Assembly (NCBI RefSeq): GCF_002980495.1
Contig: NZ_PVBR01000003.1
Span: 186,001 to 250,000, forward strand
From: Phyllobacterium phragmitis
GTDB taxonomy: Bacteria; Pseudomonadota; Alphaproteobacteria; Rhizobiales; Rhizobiaceae
Length of the DNA: 64,000 nucleotides
Reading direction: 5' to 3'
Shown: one piece after another, positions 35,417 through 44,136 of the stretch
Layout of the letters: every line of letters starts with the position of its first letter
Numbering within the stretch: position 1 is the first letter of the stretch
The notes under the pieces: model-generated
Database searches by the model: none
What the model was told of the DNA's origin: nothing
The model's input: the letters and a program-made list of their open reading frames with translations, nothing else
Program-made: the position numbers and the translations under genes

Positions 35417-36690
35417 GCCTCGTCCTTCTTCTTGTCTTCGCCGTGACGCTTGTGCTCGGCGCACCGATTGCCGTCTCGCTCGGGCTTTCCTCGGCGCTCG
35501 TGATCGTCGCCTATGGACTTCCCGTCAACGTGCTGGCGCAGCGCGCCGTCAATGCGCTCGATTCAACGCCGCTGCTTGCCGTTCCGCTGTTCATCCTGGC
35601 GGCAAGCCTCTTGAACGCGATGGGCGTGACGACGCACATCTTCGATCTGGTGCGCCTCATGGTCGGCCGCATCCGCGGTGCGGTGGCCCAGGTGTCGATC
35701 CTCGTCAGCCTGATTTTCTCAGGTGTCTCGGGCGCTGCACTCGCCGACATCGGCGCGTTGGGGAAGATCCAGATCGACCAGATGACAGGCCAAGGTTACA
35801 AGAAGAACTTCGCCGCCGGGATCACCATCGCCGCGGCAACGATCGGGCCGATCTTCCCGCCCTCGATCCCCATCATCATCTATGCCAGCGTCGCCAATGT
35901 CTCGGCGGTGCAACTCCTGATCGCGGGCATCATTCCAGCACTGCTCATCACGTTCTTCCTGATGGTCCAGGTCGCGATCATCGCCCGCCTCTACGATTTG
36001 CCGCGCGACACCGTCAGCCCATCCATGCGCGCCGTGGTGAAGAAAGCATTCGTCTCCTTCCCGGCACTGCTTACTCCGGTTCTCCTCATCGGCGGCCTTC
36101 TGAGCGGCTGGTTCGGTCCCACCGAGGTAGCTGGCGTCACCGTGGCCTATGCGCTTGTGATCGGCTTTGCCGTATACCGGACGCTGACGCTGCGGGCCGT
36201 ATGGGAAAGCCTGCGCGAGACGGTGGAGGCCACCGCCAGCATCCTTTTCATCGTCTCTACCGCCGCCGTCTTTGCCTGGGTGCTCACCCTCGATCGCGTG
36301 CCGGCCAAGGCAGGCGCCCTCCTGCTCGGGCTGTCGGACGATCCCTTCGTCCTGCTTCTGCTCGTCAATCTTCTGCTCCTCGTCGTCGGCATGGTACTGG
36401 AATCGATCGCCGCCATCCTGATCATCGCGCCGATTGTCGCCCCCGCGCTCCATGCGGCAGGTGTCGACCCTCTCCAACTCGGCATCGTCTTCGTGCTCAA
36501 CCTGATGATCGGCCTGCTCACCCCACCCATAGGCATGAGCCTCTATATGGTGTCCATCGTCGCCAAAATGCCGGTGCATGCGGTGATCCGTGGCGTGCTG
36601 CCCTTCCTGATACCTCTCTTTCTTTCGCTGCTGGTCGTCTCCGCCGTTCCCGCGATCTCGACCTGGCTCCCAAGACTCTTGATGCAATAG
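35413..36690 (+). CDS. TRAP transporter large permease (DctM type)
   Basis: 425 aa, about twelve membrane segments, usual length for DctM. Conserved motifs: LLAVPLFILAASLLNAMGVT, SLIFSGVSGAALADIGALGK, GPIFPPSIPIIIYASVANVS and near the C-terminus IVFVLNLMIGLLTPPIGMSL. It is the ion-coupled translocation channel working with DctP and DctQ. Intact; ten bases separate it from the VOC gene. Confidence 0.92.
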   Translation: MSLVLLLVFAVTLVLGAPIAVSLGLSSALVIVAYGLPVNVLAQRAVNALDSTPLLAVPLFILAASLLNAMGVTTHIFDLVRLMVGRIRGAVAQVSILVSLIFSGVSGAALADIGALGKIQIDQMTGQGYKKNFAAGITIAAATIGPIFPPSIPIIIYASVANVSAVQLLIAGIIPALLITFFLMVQVAIIARLYDLPRDTVSPSMRAVVKKAFVSFPALLTPVLLIGGLLSGWFGPTEVAGVTVAYALVIGFAVYRTLTLRAVWESLRETVEATASILFIVSTAAVFAWVLTLDRVPAKAGALLLGLSDDPFVLLLLVNLLLLVVGMVLESIAAILIIAPIVAPALHAAGVDPLQLGIVFVLNLMIGLLTPPIGMSLYMVSIVAKMPVHAVIRGVLPFLIPLFLSLLVVSAVPAISTWLPRLLMQ

Positions 36691-36699
36691 GATTCGAAG

Positions 36700-37239
36700 A
36701 TGAGCAGATTTCTAGGCGCGATCCGCCAGCTCGGTTATGTGGTCGACGACATCGAAGCCGCCATGGCGCACTGGCATTCGGCCATGGGTGTCGGGCCCTG
36801 GTTCTACAATCCCCGGGTGCCGATCGAGGATTATCGCTATGATGGCCGGGCCTATGAGGTCCACAACTCCGTCGCCCTTGCCAATAGCGGCGCCTTGCAG
36901 GTCGAGTTGATCCAGACGCGCAACGATGCCCCCTCCATGTACCGCGACTTCATGCACGCCGGCCACCGCGGCCTGCAGCATGTCGCCTACTGGACGAGGG
37001 ATTACGATGCCGATCTCGCCCGCATGGAAGCGGAAGGCTTCACACGGAAGATGAGCGGCAAGGTCGGGGCAAACGGCCGTTTCGTCTATTTCGACCGGGA
37101 GGCCCATCCCGGCACGGTGATCGAGCTCTCGGAGGTCATGGGACCGAAAGGCCGGCTTTTCGACCTGATCCGCCAAGCGTCCGACGGCTGGGACGGCTTT
37201 GACCCGATCCGCCCTTTCCCCGACCTTTCATCGCTGTGA
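36700..37239 (+). CDS. VOC-superfamily protein (glyoxalase/epimerase-like)
   Basis: 179 aa. Two betaalphabetabetabeta units of the VOC fold: IRQLGYVVDDIEAAMAHWHS with WFYN, and GLQHVAYWTRDYDADLARME with GTVIELSEVM. The likely metal ligands are a Gln near the start, a His in GLQHVAYW, and the Glu of VIELSE. VOC proteins do epimerisation, isomerisation or ring cleavage on small acids. Its place between the transporter and the RuBisCO-like gene suggests isomerisation of a pathway intermediate (inference). The stop overlaps an alternative GTG start of the next gene. Confidence 0.8.
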   Translation: MSRFLGAIRQLGYVVDDIEAAMAHWHSAMGVGPWFYNPRVPIEDYRYDGRAYEVHNSVALANSGALQVELIQTRNDAPSMYRDFMHAGHRGLQHVAYWTRDYDADLARMEAEGFTRKMSGKVGANGRFVYFDREAHPGTVIELSEVMGPKGRLFDLIRQASDGWDGFDPIRPFPDLSSL

Positions 37240-37247
37240 GGTCCCCG

Positions 37248-38522
37248 ATGAAGACCGCAACCGTAGAAGCCCGTTACCTGATCGAGACGCCGCTCGAGCC
37301 TGAGAAAGTAGCGGCGATCATGGCCGGCGAGCAGAGCAGCGGAACCTTTGTCCGTGTCGCCGGCGAGACGGAGGCGCTGCGCGAGCGCGCCGCAGCCAAG
37401 GTTCTGTCGATTGAAGAGCTGAAGCCGCTGGCGCGACCCAGCCTCGCGAGCGCCTATCTGGAACGCAAGGGAACTGCCGGTCCCTACCGGCGGGCGATGG
37501 TGAGGATTGCCTTTCCAATCGCCAATATAGGCGCCAACCTGCCCACGCTTGCGGCGACCCTCGCCGGTAATCTCTACGATCTGGGAGAGGTCACCGGGCT
37601 CCGGCTGGTCGATGTCTCGCTTCCGCAGGCCTATCGCGAGCGCTTCGAACGGCCGCGTCTCGGTGTTCAGGGAACGCGCCGGAAGCTTGGCGTCGAGGAT
37701 CGGCCGTTCTTCGGCACCATCATCAAGCCCAATGTAGGCATGGCCGCATCGGAGATCGCGGATCTCGTAGGCCTGCTCTGCGAGGCGGGTGTCGACTTCA
37801 TCAAGGACGACGAAGTCTGCGCCGATCCGGACCACGCTCCGCTTGCCGAGCGGGTTCCGGCGGTCATGCGAAAGGTTCGAGCCTATCGCGAGCGTACTGG
37901 CCGGGACGTCATGGTGGCCTTCAACGTAACCGATGAAACCGATGCCATGCGCCGCCACGCCGACCTGGTGGAAAGCGAAGGTGGCTCCTGCGTGATGGCA
38001 AGCCTCAACTGGTGCGGCCTGTCCGCCCTCCAGAGCCTTCGGCGCTCCACCCCGCTTGCCCTTCACGGCCATAGAAACGGCTTCGGCGCCTTCTCGCGCC
38101 ACCCGGCACTTGGTATCAGCTTCAACGCCTACCAGGCGCTCTATCGTCTTGCAGGCATTGATCACATGCACGTCCACGGCATGGGCGGCAAGTTCTCGGA
38201 TCCTGCAGAGGAGGTGGCCTCCTCCGCCCGCCGTTGCCTGCGGCCGCTCGCCGCCGACGCGGCGGACGACGCGGATGCGGTGCTGCCCGTCTTCTCCTCC
38301 GGCCAATGGGCGGGCACCCTGCCCCTGACCCACGAGGCCATCGGCTCGGCCGACTTCATGTTCCTTGCCGGCGGCGGAATTTTGGCCCACCCCGACGGCC
38401 CGGCAGCCGGTGTGAAGAGCCTTCGCCAGGCCTATGAGGCCGTGGCATCGGGAACGCCGCTCAAAAAGGCCGCGGAAGGCCTGCCGGAATTGCGTGCGGC
38501 TCTCGGGTTCTTCGGAGGCTGA
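37248..38522 (+). CDS. oiaX: RuBisCO-like protein, candidate 3-oxo-isoapionate-4-phosphate decarboxylase
   Basis: 424 aa of the RuBisCO large-subunit superfamily. The N-terminal domain (MKTATVEARYLIETPLEPEK) is followed by the barrel with the loop IIKPNVGMAAS, the carbamylation/metal motif FIKDDE (Lys near 186, Asp, Glu) and loop-6-like HVHGMGGKFSDP. It is not a CO2-fixing RuBisCO: context is a DUF1537 kinase directly downstream, with no small subunit. A RuBisCO-like protein beside a DUF1537 kinase is the arrangement assigned to OiaX/OiaK in D-apiose catabolism, where OiaX decarboxylates the phosphorylated oxo-acid to L-erythrulose 1-phosphate. ATG at 37248 has GAGG six bases upstream; GTG at 37236 overlaps the VOC stop. 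Confidence 0.75.
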   Translation: MKTATVEARYLIETPLEPEKVAAIMAGEQSSGTFVRVAGETEALRERAAAKVLSIEELKPLARPSLASAYLERKGTAGPYRRAMVRIAFPIANIGANLPTLAATLAGNLYDLGEVTGLRLVDVSLPQAYRERFERPRLGVQGTRRKLGVEDRPFFGTIIKPNVGMAASEIADLVGLLCEAGVDFIKDDEVCADPDHAPLAERVPAVMRKVRAYRERTGRDVMVAFNVTDETDAMRRHADLVESEGGSCVMASLNWCGLSALQSLRRSTPLALHGHRNGFGAFSRHPALGISFNAYQALYRLAGIDHMHVHGMGGKFSDPAEEVASSARRCLRPLAADAADDADAVLPVFSSGQWAGTLPLTHEAIGSADFMFLAGGGILAHPDGPAAGVKSLRQAYEAVASGTPLKKAAEGLPELRAALGFFGG

Positions 38523-38524
38523 CG

Positions 38525-39817
38525 GTGGCGGTCGAGTATGTTTTCGTCGGCGACGATTTCACCGGAGCATCGGACACGCTTGCAACGCTGGCGCGCGCCG
38601 GGCGGCGCGTCCGCCTGTTCCTCGACCCACCGGACCCTGAAGCTATTGCAGAGGAGCGTCTCGATGCGGTCGGCATAGCCACCGAGTTCCGTGCGCTGCC
38701 GCCCAACGTCATCACCACACAGATCGAGACGATGGCGCCTGGGCTCAGGGCGCTGTCGCCCCGGATCGTGCACTACAAAATATGTTCTACCTTTGATTCC
38801 AGCCGCGAAGTGGGCAGCATCGGAGCCGCGGTCACCGCGCTGGAACACCATCTCGCCCCTGAACTCGTGGCAATCATTGGCGGGCAGCCGAGCCTCGGGC
38901 GCTATTGCGCATTCGGAAATCTCTTCGCGCGCGGTCCAAACGGCCAGGTCGATCGGATCGACCGGCACCCGGTAATGCGCCGCCATCCGATCACGCCGAT
39001 GACGGAAGCAGACCTGCGCATCCATCTTGCACGGCAGGACTTCCAGGGACTGCAACTCGTTGCATGGCCGACGATAGAGGAAGGTCCTGCCGCCCTGAAG
39101 GCACACATCGAAGGCCTTTTGCGCGCAGGCCAACGGCACATGCTTTTCGACGCCTGCAATCAGGCACATCTCGACACGATAGGCGCCGCGTTGGACGGCT
39201 TCGGCAGCAATGATCGTCCGCTGCTGATCATTGGGGCCAGCAGCGTCGCAGAAGCGCTTGCCAGTGCCCCTCGGCCGCACGGCCCGGTGGTTCCGGCGCG
39301 AGATAACGGAAACAGGGGACCATGTCTCGTCGTGGCTGGCAGCCGCTCGGAGGTCACCGCCGCCCAGGTGGAAGCCGCCCGCCGCTTCAACCGCGTGCCG
39401 ATCCGTTCGCAAGACCTGGCGAATGAGACCACGGTCGGCCAGTTCGCAGCGCGCTGCGCTGCGGCGCTGGCAACCGATGAGAACGTACTGGCATATCTCA
39501 CCCCGTCCGAGAATTACCGCTCCGGTGGAGCCGAGCTCTCGCACAAACTGGCTGATCTGGTCGCCGCCACGCTCGATCGGCACGCCGTTCGCGCTTTGGG
39601 AATAGCCGGCGGGGATACCTCAAGCGTCGTCGTCCGTCGGCTTGGCTTCGACAGCCTGGCTTTCGAGGAACAGTTGGACACCGGCGTCGCCATCTGCGTC
39701 GCGGGCTCAAACGTCGTACAGCGGAACGATATGCGACTGATGCTCAAGGGCGGCCAGGTGGGATCGGACGCGGTTTTCGATCGGTTCGTTTCCGCAATGG
39801 ATGGGAGATGCCGGTAG
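38525..39817 (+). CDS. oiaK: DUF1537 four-carbon acid sugar kinase family, candidate 3-oxo-isoapionate kinase
   Basis: 430 aa. N-terminal domain signature FVGDDFTGASDTLATLARAG, substrate-side KICSTFDSSREVGSIG and IGGQPSLGRYCAFGNLFAR, and the C-terminal nucleotide-binding domain with LGIAGGDTSSVVVRRLG and VAGSNVVQRNDMRLMLKGGQ VG. DUF1537 kinases phosphorylate C4 or branched acid sugars (D-threonate, D-erythronate, 3-oxo-tetronates, 3-oxo-isoapionate). The adjoining RuBisCO-like gene points to the last. GTG start with GGAGG seven bases upstream, two bases after the RuBisCO-like stop. Confidence 0.75.
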   Translation: MAVEYVFVGDDFTGASDTLATLARAGRRVRLFLDPPDPEAIAEERLDAVGIATEFRALPPNVITTQIETMAPGLRALSPRIVHYKICSTFDSSREVGSIGAAVTALEHHLAPELVAIIGGQPSLGRYCAFGNLFARGPNGQVDRIDRHPVMRRHPITPMTEADLRIHLARQDFQGLQLVAWPTIEEGPAALKAHIEGLLRAGQRHMLFDACNQAHLDTIGAALDGFGSNDRPLLIIGASSVAEALASAPRPHGPVVPARDNGNRGPCLVVAGSRSEVTAAQVEAARRFNRVPIRSQDLANETTVGQFAARCAAALATDENVLAYLTPSENYRSGGAELSHKLADLVAATLDRHAVRALGIAGGDTSSVVVRRLGFDSLAFEEQLDTGVAICVAGSNVVQRNDMRLMLKGGQVGSDAVFDRFVSAMDGRCR

Positions 39818-39848
39818 GGAACGAAATTGGCCGCCCATTTTTCCGTCA

Positions 39849-39968
39849 TCAGGCCTTGCTCATATCGAATGACCCGCCTGTCCATAGCGGGAGACCTGAA
39901 AGATCGGCAACATGCGGATCGGCAGTGAACAGCGGATAACCTTTATCAAAGAGCGCCTTCAATATCCG
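39849..39968 (-). pseudogene. 3' remnant of an unidentified gene (39 codons)
   Basis: On the minus strand a frame open from a TAG at 39971 to a TGA at 39849 reads ILKALFDKGYPLFTADPHVA and ends LSGLPLWTGGSFDMSKA. It looks like a natural protein C-terminus and not like the noise of the surrounding spacer, but has no start codon or ribosome site. I cannot name the family; a PIN-domain-like end is a weak guess. It fills most of the gap between the kinase and DUF849 genes. Confidence 0.3.
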
Positions 39969-40034
39969 CTATCCACAGGCACCATCTGTCAGTTGAACGT
40001 GCCGTTTTCCAGGCTATGCTGATCGAGCAGGAAG

Positions 40035-40796
40035 ATGAAGGCAACGGAAATGCTGCAGGCATGTCTCAACGGAGGCCGCACCAGGACTTTTCATCCGGCG
40101 GTTCCGCTTTCCCCCGAGGAGATCGCCGTCGACGCCCGCGCTGTCGTCGATGCCGGTGCCGCCGAGCTTCACATTCACCCTCGCGACCGCGACGGCTTCG
40201 AGAGCCTCGATCCTGACGACGTGGCTGCGGCGCTCGGCGCGGTGCGGGCAAGCGTGCCGGGCATTCCCGTCGGACTATCGACCGGAGGGTGGATCAGGCC
40301 CGGCGGCCGAGCGCGCCAGCGGCAAATCGAGAACTGGACAGCGCTGCCTGATTACGTGTCGGTCAATCTTGAGGAAGAGGATGCGCCGGAGGTCATCGAC
40401 TTGATGCTGCAGAAGGGCGTCGGTGTGGAGGCCGGCCTTGGGTCGCCCGCCGACGCGCGCCGTTTCGTCAATCTCCGCCTTGCCCGACAATGCCTTCGCG
40501 TGCTCATCGAAATCGATGAACAGGATTTCAAGGAGGGGCTCGCCGTGGCGAACGCGATATTCGCGATCCTCGATGAGGCCTCTCTCACCCTGCCGCGCCT
40601 CTTGCACGGGTCCGAAACGACCATGTGGCCGTTTTATCACGAGTCCATTCGCCGCGGCGTCGATGCGCGGATTGGGCTGGAGGATGGCGCGATGCTGCCC
40701 TCCAGTGAGTTAGCCGAAAGCAATGCCGTTCTGATTGCCGAGGCATCGAAAACAGCTTCGCTCAGTACTACGGTTTCACAAGCTGAAACAGGGTAG
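40035..40796 (+). CDS. DUF849/BKACE-family beta-keto acid cleavage enzyme
   Basis: 253 aa, a little shorter than the usual 270-310 aa. TIM-barrel BKACE family: QACLNGGRTRTFHP at the N-terminus, zinc ligands in ELHIHPRD near 46-48, VGLSTGGWI on the next strand, YVSVNLEEEDA and the Glu in GVGVEAGLGSP, and the C-terminal HGSETTMWPF and RIGLEDG. Family members condense a beta-keto acid with acetyl-CoA and split it. It follows the RuBisCO-like/kinase pair on the same strand after 217 bases containing a gene remnant, so it may or may not belong to that pathway. Confidence 0.8.
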   Translation: MKATEMLQACLNGGRTRTFHPAVPLSPEEIAVDARAVVDAGAAELHIHPRDRDGFESLDPDDVAAALGAVRASVPGIPVGLSTGGWIRPGGRARQRQIENWTALPDYVSVNLEEEDAPEVIDLMLQKGVGVEAGLGSPADARRFVNLRLARQCLRVLIEIDEQDFKEGLAVANAIFAILDEASLTLPRLLHGSETTMWPFYHESIRRGVDARIGLEDGAMLPSSELAESNAVLIAEASKTASLSTTVSQAETG

Positions 40797-40934
40797 AGGG
40801 CCGTTCGGGGCCATCCGCGAGCGGCAGTCCAACCTGATCAGAGCGGCAAGGCGAATGTCTGCTTGACCGTTTCACTGGGCACGTCCGTCTTGACGTTTAA
40901 GCCGTGGACCAAAGGTCCAAGCCCACTGGATCGT

Positions 40935-41813
40935 TCAGGGGCGGAACGCGATGACGACGCCATGCAGCATGGACATGTCCATGTCGGGGCCGTTGAATGG
41001 GGCAGCGAGGCCTTGGAGAGACGGGGCGAGAATATCCTGACCGATCGATACCGCAGGCACGACCCGAACATCCTTCCAGCCGTTCTTCTCGAACGCGCGC
41101 CTGTAGTCGGCGGGGCGCTTGCGGTTCGGCTGCCCGGGAAACGACAGCATTGCGTAGAGCCAATTGGGGAATCGGTAGATATTGTTCGGATCGCGATCAC
41201 GGATCCAGCGCGAATGCGTCTGGAAATCGACGATGTGGAGACTGACGCAGCCGGGACGCGCGACTTGGCTGATATCGGCGATCGTCCGGTCGATGTCATC
41301 AAAGTGCTCGAAGGCCGCGCAACTGACGATCATGTCGAATTGTCTGCCGCCGGCGAGCTTCGCAATGTCGAAATCCGCCTCGACCTGATAGTCGAATTCA
41401 TCGGTACGCTTGGCGGTCGACGTCTTGGCACGGGCAATGTCTGCTTTTTTCAGACGATGGGGAAATCGGTCTATCGTCTCCGCAAAAAAGCTGGCGGGCT
41501 CTCCGCCCGTGAGGCGGAACGCATCGACAGCCAGATAGGACCGCGCGCCATGCGCCAGCAAGAGCGCTCCCGTTCCAAGTGAGGAGCCGGGCCCAAGCTC
41601 GAGAACATCGCGATCCCTGATCTCCACGTCCCGCGGCATGAAGCGAAGCCACGACTCGACCACGTCCTGCACATAGGCGTGGCGGCCTTCCCAATTTTCG
41701 TCGGCTACGGTGTTCGGTTTGGTGTAGCCCTGCAGCCTGTGCTTGGCCCATACCAGCGCGAGGACGCCAAAACCGAGGATCTGCATCAAAGTGTTGCGTA
41801 ATACATATTGCAT
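40935..41813 (-). CDS. Class I SAM-dependent methyltransferase
   Basis: 292 aa. An N-terminal hydrophobic stretch (ILGFGVLALVWAKH) precedes a Rossmann methyltransferase domain: DVLELGPGSSLGTGALLL as the SAM loop near 69-86, an acidic residue in LAVDAFR, and FDMIVSCAAFEHFDDIDRTI as motif IV-V. Such proteins occur in cell-surface and glycan loci, but neither neighbour supports that here. The N-terminal helix suggests membrane association. It is convergent with the DUF849 gene. Confidence 0.78.
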   Translation of the reverse strand: MQYVLRNTLMQILGFGVLALVWAKHRLQGYTKPNTVADENWEGRHAYVQDVVESWLRFMPRDVEIRDRDVLELGPGSSLGTGALLLAHGARSYLAVDAFRLTGGEPASFFAETIDRFPHRLKKADIARAKTSTAKRTDEFDYQVEADFDIAKLAGGRQFDMIVSCAAFEHFDDIDRTIADISQVARPGCVSLHIVDFQTHSRWIRDRDPNNIYRFPNWLYAMLSFPGQPNRKRPADYRRAFEKNGWKDVRVVPAVSIGQDILAPSLQGLAAPFNGPDMDMSMLHGVVIAFRP

Positions 41814-42225
41814 CGGTTCACCCCGGCACCATTGTTATCGAATCGAAGTATCACAGGTTGACCTGTCAGAGCTACAAGATGCTCGAGAGGATCATTTTTT
41901 CGAAGCGTGCTTGTTGGCCTCATCGGCGGCATGGTGGGTGGAAGGCCCGTCTAGCTCGGCGATTGCCGCGTGGCGTAATCCAGGTTGCGTGTAACCCGCC
42001 ATGGTGATGGCGGTGGCATACAGCGTCCTGATTGCCCCGATCCCGTGGTTGTGATCGCCTTGCGCTGCGCTACGTCAAAATAGCAGGCGATAGGGATTTC
42101 TACACCATCTGGTGGATTTTACTGAAGCTGTTCTTGCACAAATTCACCGAGTCGGCGATCTTCACTCTCAGTCGTCACGAATCATCGCGCAAACTAAGAA
42201 AAGAACTTAAAGCTCTTGGGGCATT
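41814..42225 (+). other. Intergenic region, no convincing gene
   Basis: 412 bases between the divergent methyltransferase and APC permease genes. A frame 42032-42229 (65 codons) contains a plausible amphipathic stretch (IWWILLKLFLHKFTESAIFT) and its TGA overlaps the permease GTG, but it has no ribosome site and a poor first half; it may be a remnant. The last 60 bases should contain the permease promoter. Confidence 0.35.
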
Positions 42226-43809
42226 GTGAATAAAAGCGGCCATATGAAACGCGAAATGGGGTTGATCGGCCTCATGTTCGTGGCAGTGAGTGCCGTCCTG
42301 GGTTCAGGCTGGTTGTTCGCACCACTTCTTGCAAGCGAGCAGGCCGGACCGGCGGCAATTATCGCCTGGGGCATCGGCGGCATAGCAATGCTCCTGATCG
42401 CGCTCACATTCGCCGAGATTTCCGCCATGCTGCCGGTGCCGGGCGGGATTGCCCGTGTTCCGCAGTTCAGTCATGGCAATGTGGTGGCGATGGCGATGGG
42501 GTGGAGTGCCTGGATCGGTTACAACACCACGGCACCGATCGAAGTGGAGGCGATGCTGCGTTACCTTGCGCCCCACCTCGGCTGGATCAGCGGCGACATG
42601 TCGGATTGGCCGACCCTTTTGCTGGCAGCGGGATTTCTTGCCCTCTTCACGCTCATCAATGCTGTCGGCGTACAGTTCTTTTCCAGGGTCAATTCCGCTT
42701 TGACCTGGGTGAAGATCGCCATTCCGCTGGTCATCATCGTCACGCTTATGTGGGCGCGTTTCGACACCGCCAATTTCAGCAGCGCGGGAGGCTTTTCGCC
42801 CTATGGCCTGCACGGGATCTTTGCCGCCGTATCGACGGGCGGCATCATCTTTTCCTTTATCGGTTTTCGCCATGTGATCGACATGGCGGGCGAGGTCCAT
42901 CGTCCCGGCGTCACAGTTCCCCTGGCGCTCATCCTGTCGGTCGTGATCTGCTTTGTCATCTATGGCAGCCTTCAGCTCGCTTTTGTCGGCGCGATGCCGT
43001 CCGACATGCTGTCCAACGGCTGGAACGGCCTGCTGAGCAATGCCCAGCTCGGCCCCATCGAGGCGATTGCCACCTCGCTTGGACTGTTGTGGCTCGTCAG
43101 CCTGCTCAACGTCGGCGCCGTTCTCGGCCCGTTCGGCGGCGGTCTGGTGGCTACCGGTTCCAATGCGCGCCTCGCCTATGCGCTGTCGAGAAACGGCTTC
43201 TTTCCGAAAATTCTCACGCGGCTTTCAAAACGCCGCATCCCGCTTTTGGCGCTTCTGGTCAATTTCGTATTCAGCACGCTGGTCTTTCTGCTGATGCCTT
43301 TCCAGGAGATCGTACAGCTCAACAGCTCCGCAATCGTTCTGTCCTTCGTCGTGGGGCCGGTGACCGTCGTGGCGCTGCGCCGTCTGCTGCCGGACCAGCC
43401 GCGCCCGCTGCGCCTGCCCGCTTTGATGTGGATAGCCGCGCCGGCATTTGTGGTGGCGACACTGATCATCTACTGGAGCGGATGGGACACGCTCTGGCGG
43501 CTGGGGCTGGCGCTTCTGGCGGGGCTCGTGCTTTTCCTGATCCATGCGCGATTGCGCTCCCCGGGCAAGCTCGACTTTCGGGAAGCAACTTGGCTCGTTC
43601 CCTATTTCGCGGGAATCGGCATCTTCTCCTACCTCGGTACATTCGGCGGAAAGGGTATCCTGCCCTTCGGCTGGGATATTGCCGCGATCACTGTCTTCTC
43701 GCTCGCCGTCTTCGTCCTGGCGATTGCCTGCCGGTTGCCGGCCGAGCGATGCGCCGAACAGATAAAAGGTCTCAAATCCATCAGGTCTCGGCCCGAAAAA
43801 CCCGCATGA
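42226..43809 (+). CDS. APC-family amino acid/polyamine permease
   Basis: 527 aa, about 12 or more hydrophobic segments. The first helix has the APC signature GLIGLMFVAVSAVLGSGWLF, followed by AGPAAIIAWGIGGIAMLLIA and FAEISAMLPVPGGIARVPQF. The loop FRHVIDMAGEVHRPGVTVP corresponds to the consensus amphipathic region of the family. Imports an amino acid or amine by proton symport; the substrate is not visible. GTG at 42226 chosen; ATG at 42244 is the alternative. Confidence 0.85.
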   Translation: MNKSGHMKREMGLIGLMFVAVSAVLGSGWLFAPLLASEQAGPAAIIAWGIGGIAMLLIALTFAEISAMLPVPGGIARVPQFSHGNVVAMAMGWSAWIGYNTTAPIEVEAMLRYLAPHLGWISGDMSDWPTLLLAAGFLALFTLINAVGVQFFSRVNSALTWVKIAIPLVIIVTLMWARFDTANFSSAGGFSPYGLHGIFAAVSTGGIIFSFIGFRHVIDMAGEVHRPGVTVPLALILSVVICFVIYGSLQLAFVGAMPSDMLSNGWNGLLSNAQLGPIEAIATSLGLLWLVSLLNVGAVLGPFGGGLVATGSNARLAYALSRNGFFPKILTRLSKRRIPLLALLVNFVFSTLVFLLMPFQEIVQLNSSAIVLSFVVGPVTVVALRRLLPDQPRPLRLPALMWIAAPAFVVATLIIYWSGWDTLWRLGLALLAGLVLFLIHARLRSPGKLDFREATWLVPYFAGIGIFSYLGTFGGKGILPFGWDIAAITVFSLAVFVLAIACRLPAERCAEQIKGLKSIRSRPEKPA

Positions 43810-43897
43810 AGCCAACACCTGTCTCTGCGCAATAATCGGTGCAGTAAAAGCCAAATGAACCAACCGGGGCAGATCCGCGCCAGATCGTGGAGCGGGC

Positions 43898-44136
43898 GAT
43901 CATCCGCTATCGCGCTATGCCTGTCCGCCGATTACCACGGTGGCGCAGAACTATAACGAGATCGGCAGGCTCGCAATGGCGCTTTTGCTGCGCAAGCTCG
44001 GAGAGAACGCCCATGCAATGGGCCCCTGCCGCCGGGCGAGCGCCTGCTGCTGAATGCCGAGATCATGCTGCGCGAACACCAAATTGCCAGCCTCACGCCC
44101 AGCGGCGGGCGACTTCAAGGCGCCAGCTCTATTTGA
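43898..44136 (+). pseudogene. 3' remnant of a LacI-family regulator gene with a frameshift
   Basis: From 43898 the reading DHPLSRYACPPITTVAQNYN then EIGRLAMALLLRKLGE is the well-conserved end of a LacI effector domain. Near 44020 the frame slips by one; the other frame continues PLPPGERLLLNAEIMLREHQ and IASLTPSGGRLQGASSI to a TGA at 44134. The DNA-binding part and most of the effector domain are absent from the upstream sequence. A dead fragment. Its last bases overlap the end of the small minus-strand membrane protein gene. Confidence 0.7.

Noticed and set aside
35403-36842. A 479-codon open frame overlapping the TRAP large permease
   Set aside because: Out-of-frame shadow of DctM, without hydrophobic segments or motifs.
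37248-38522. Functional CO2-fixing RuBisCO
   Set aside because: No small subunit, phosphoribulokinase or CbbR nearby; the kinase partner is DUF1537 and the active-site loops differ from form I/II enzymes.
42032-42229. 65-codon frame before the APC permease
   Set aside because: The stop overlaps the permease GTG, but there is no ribosome site and the first half looks like non-coding translation; mentioned only as part of the intergenic region.
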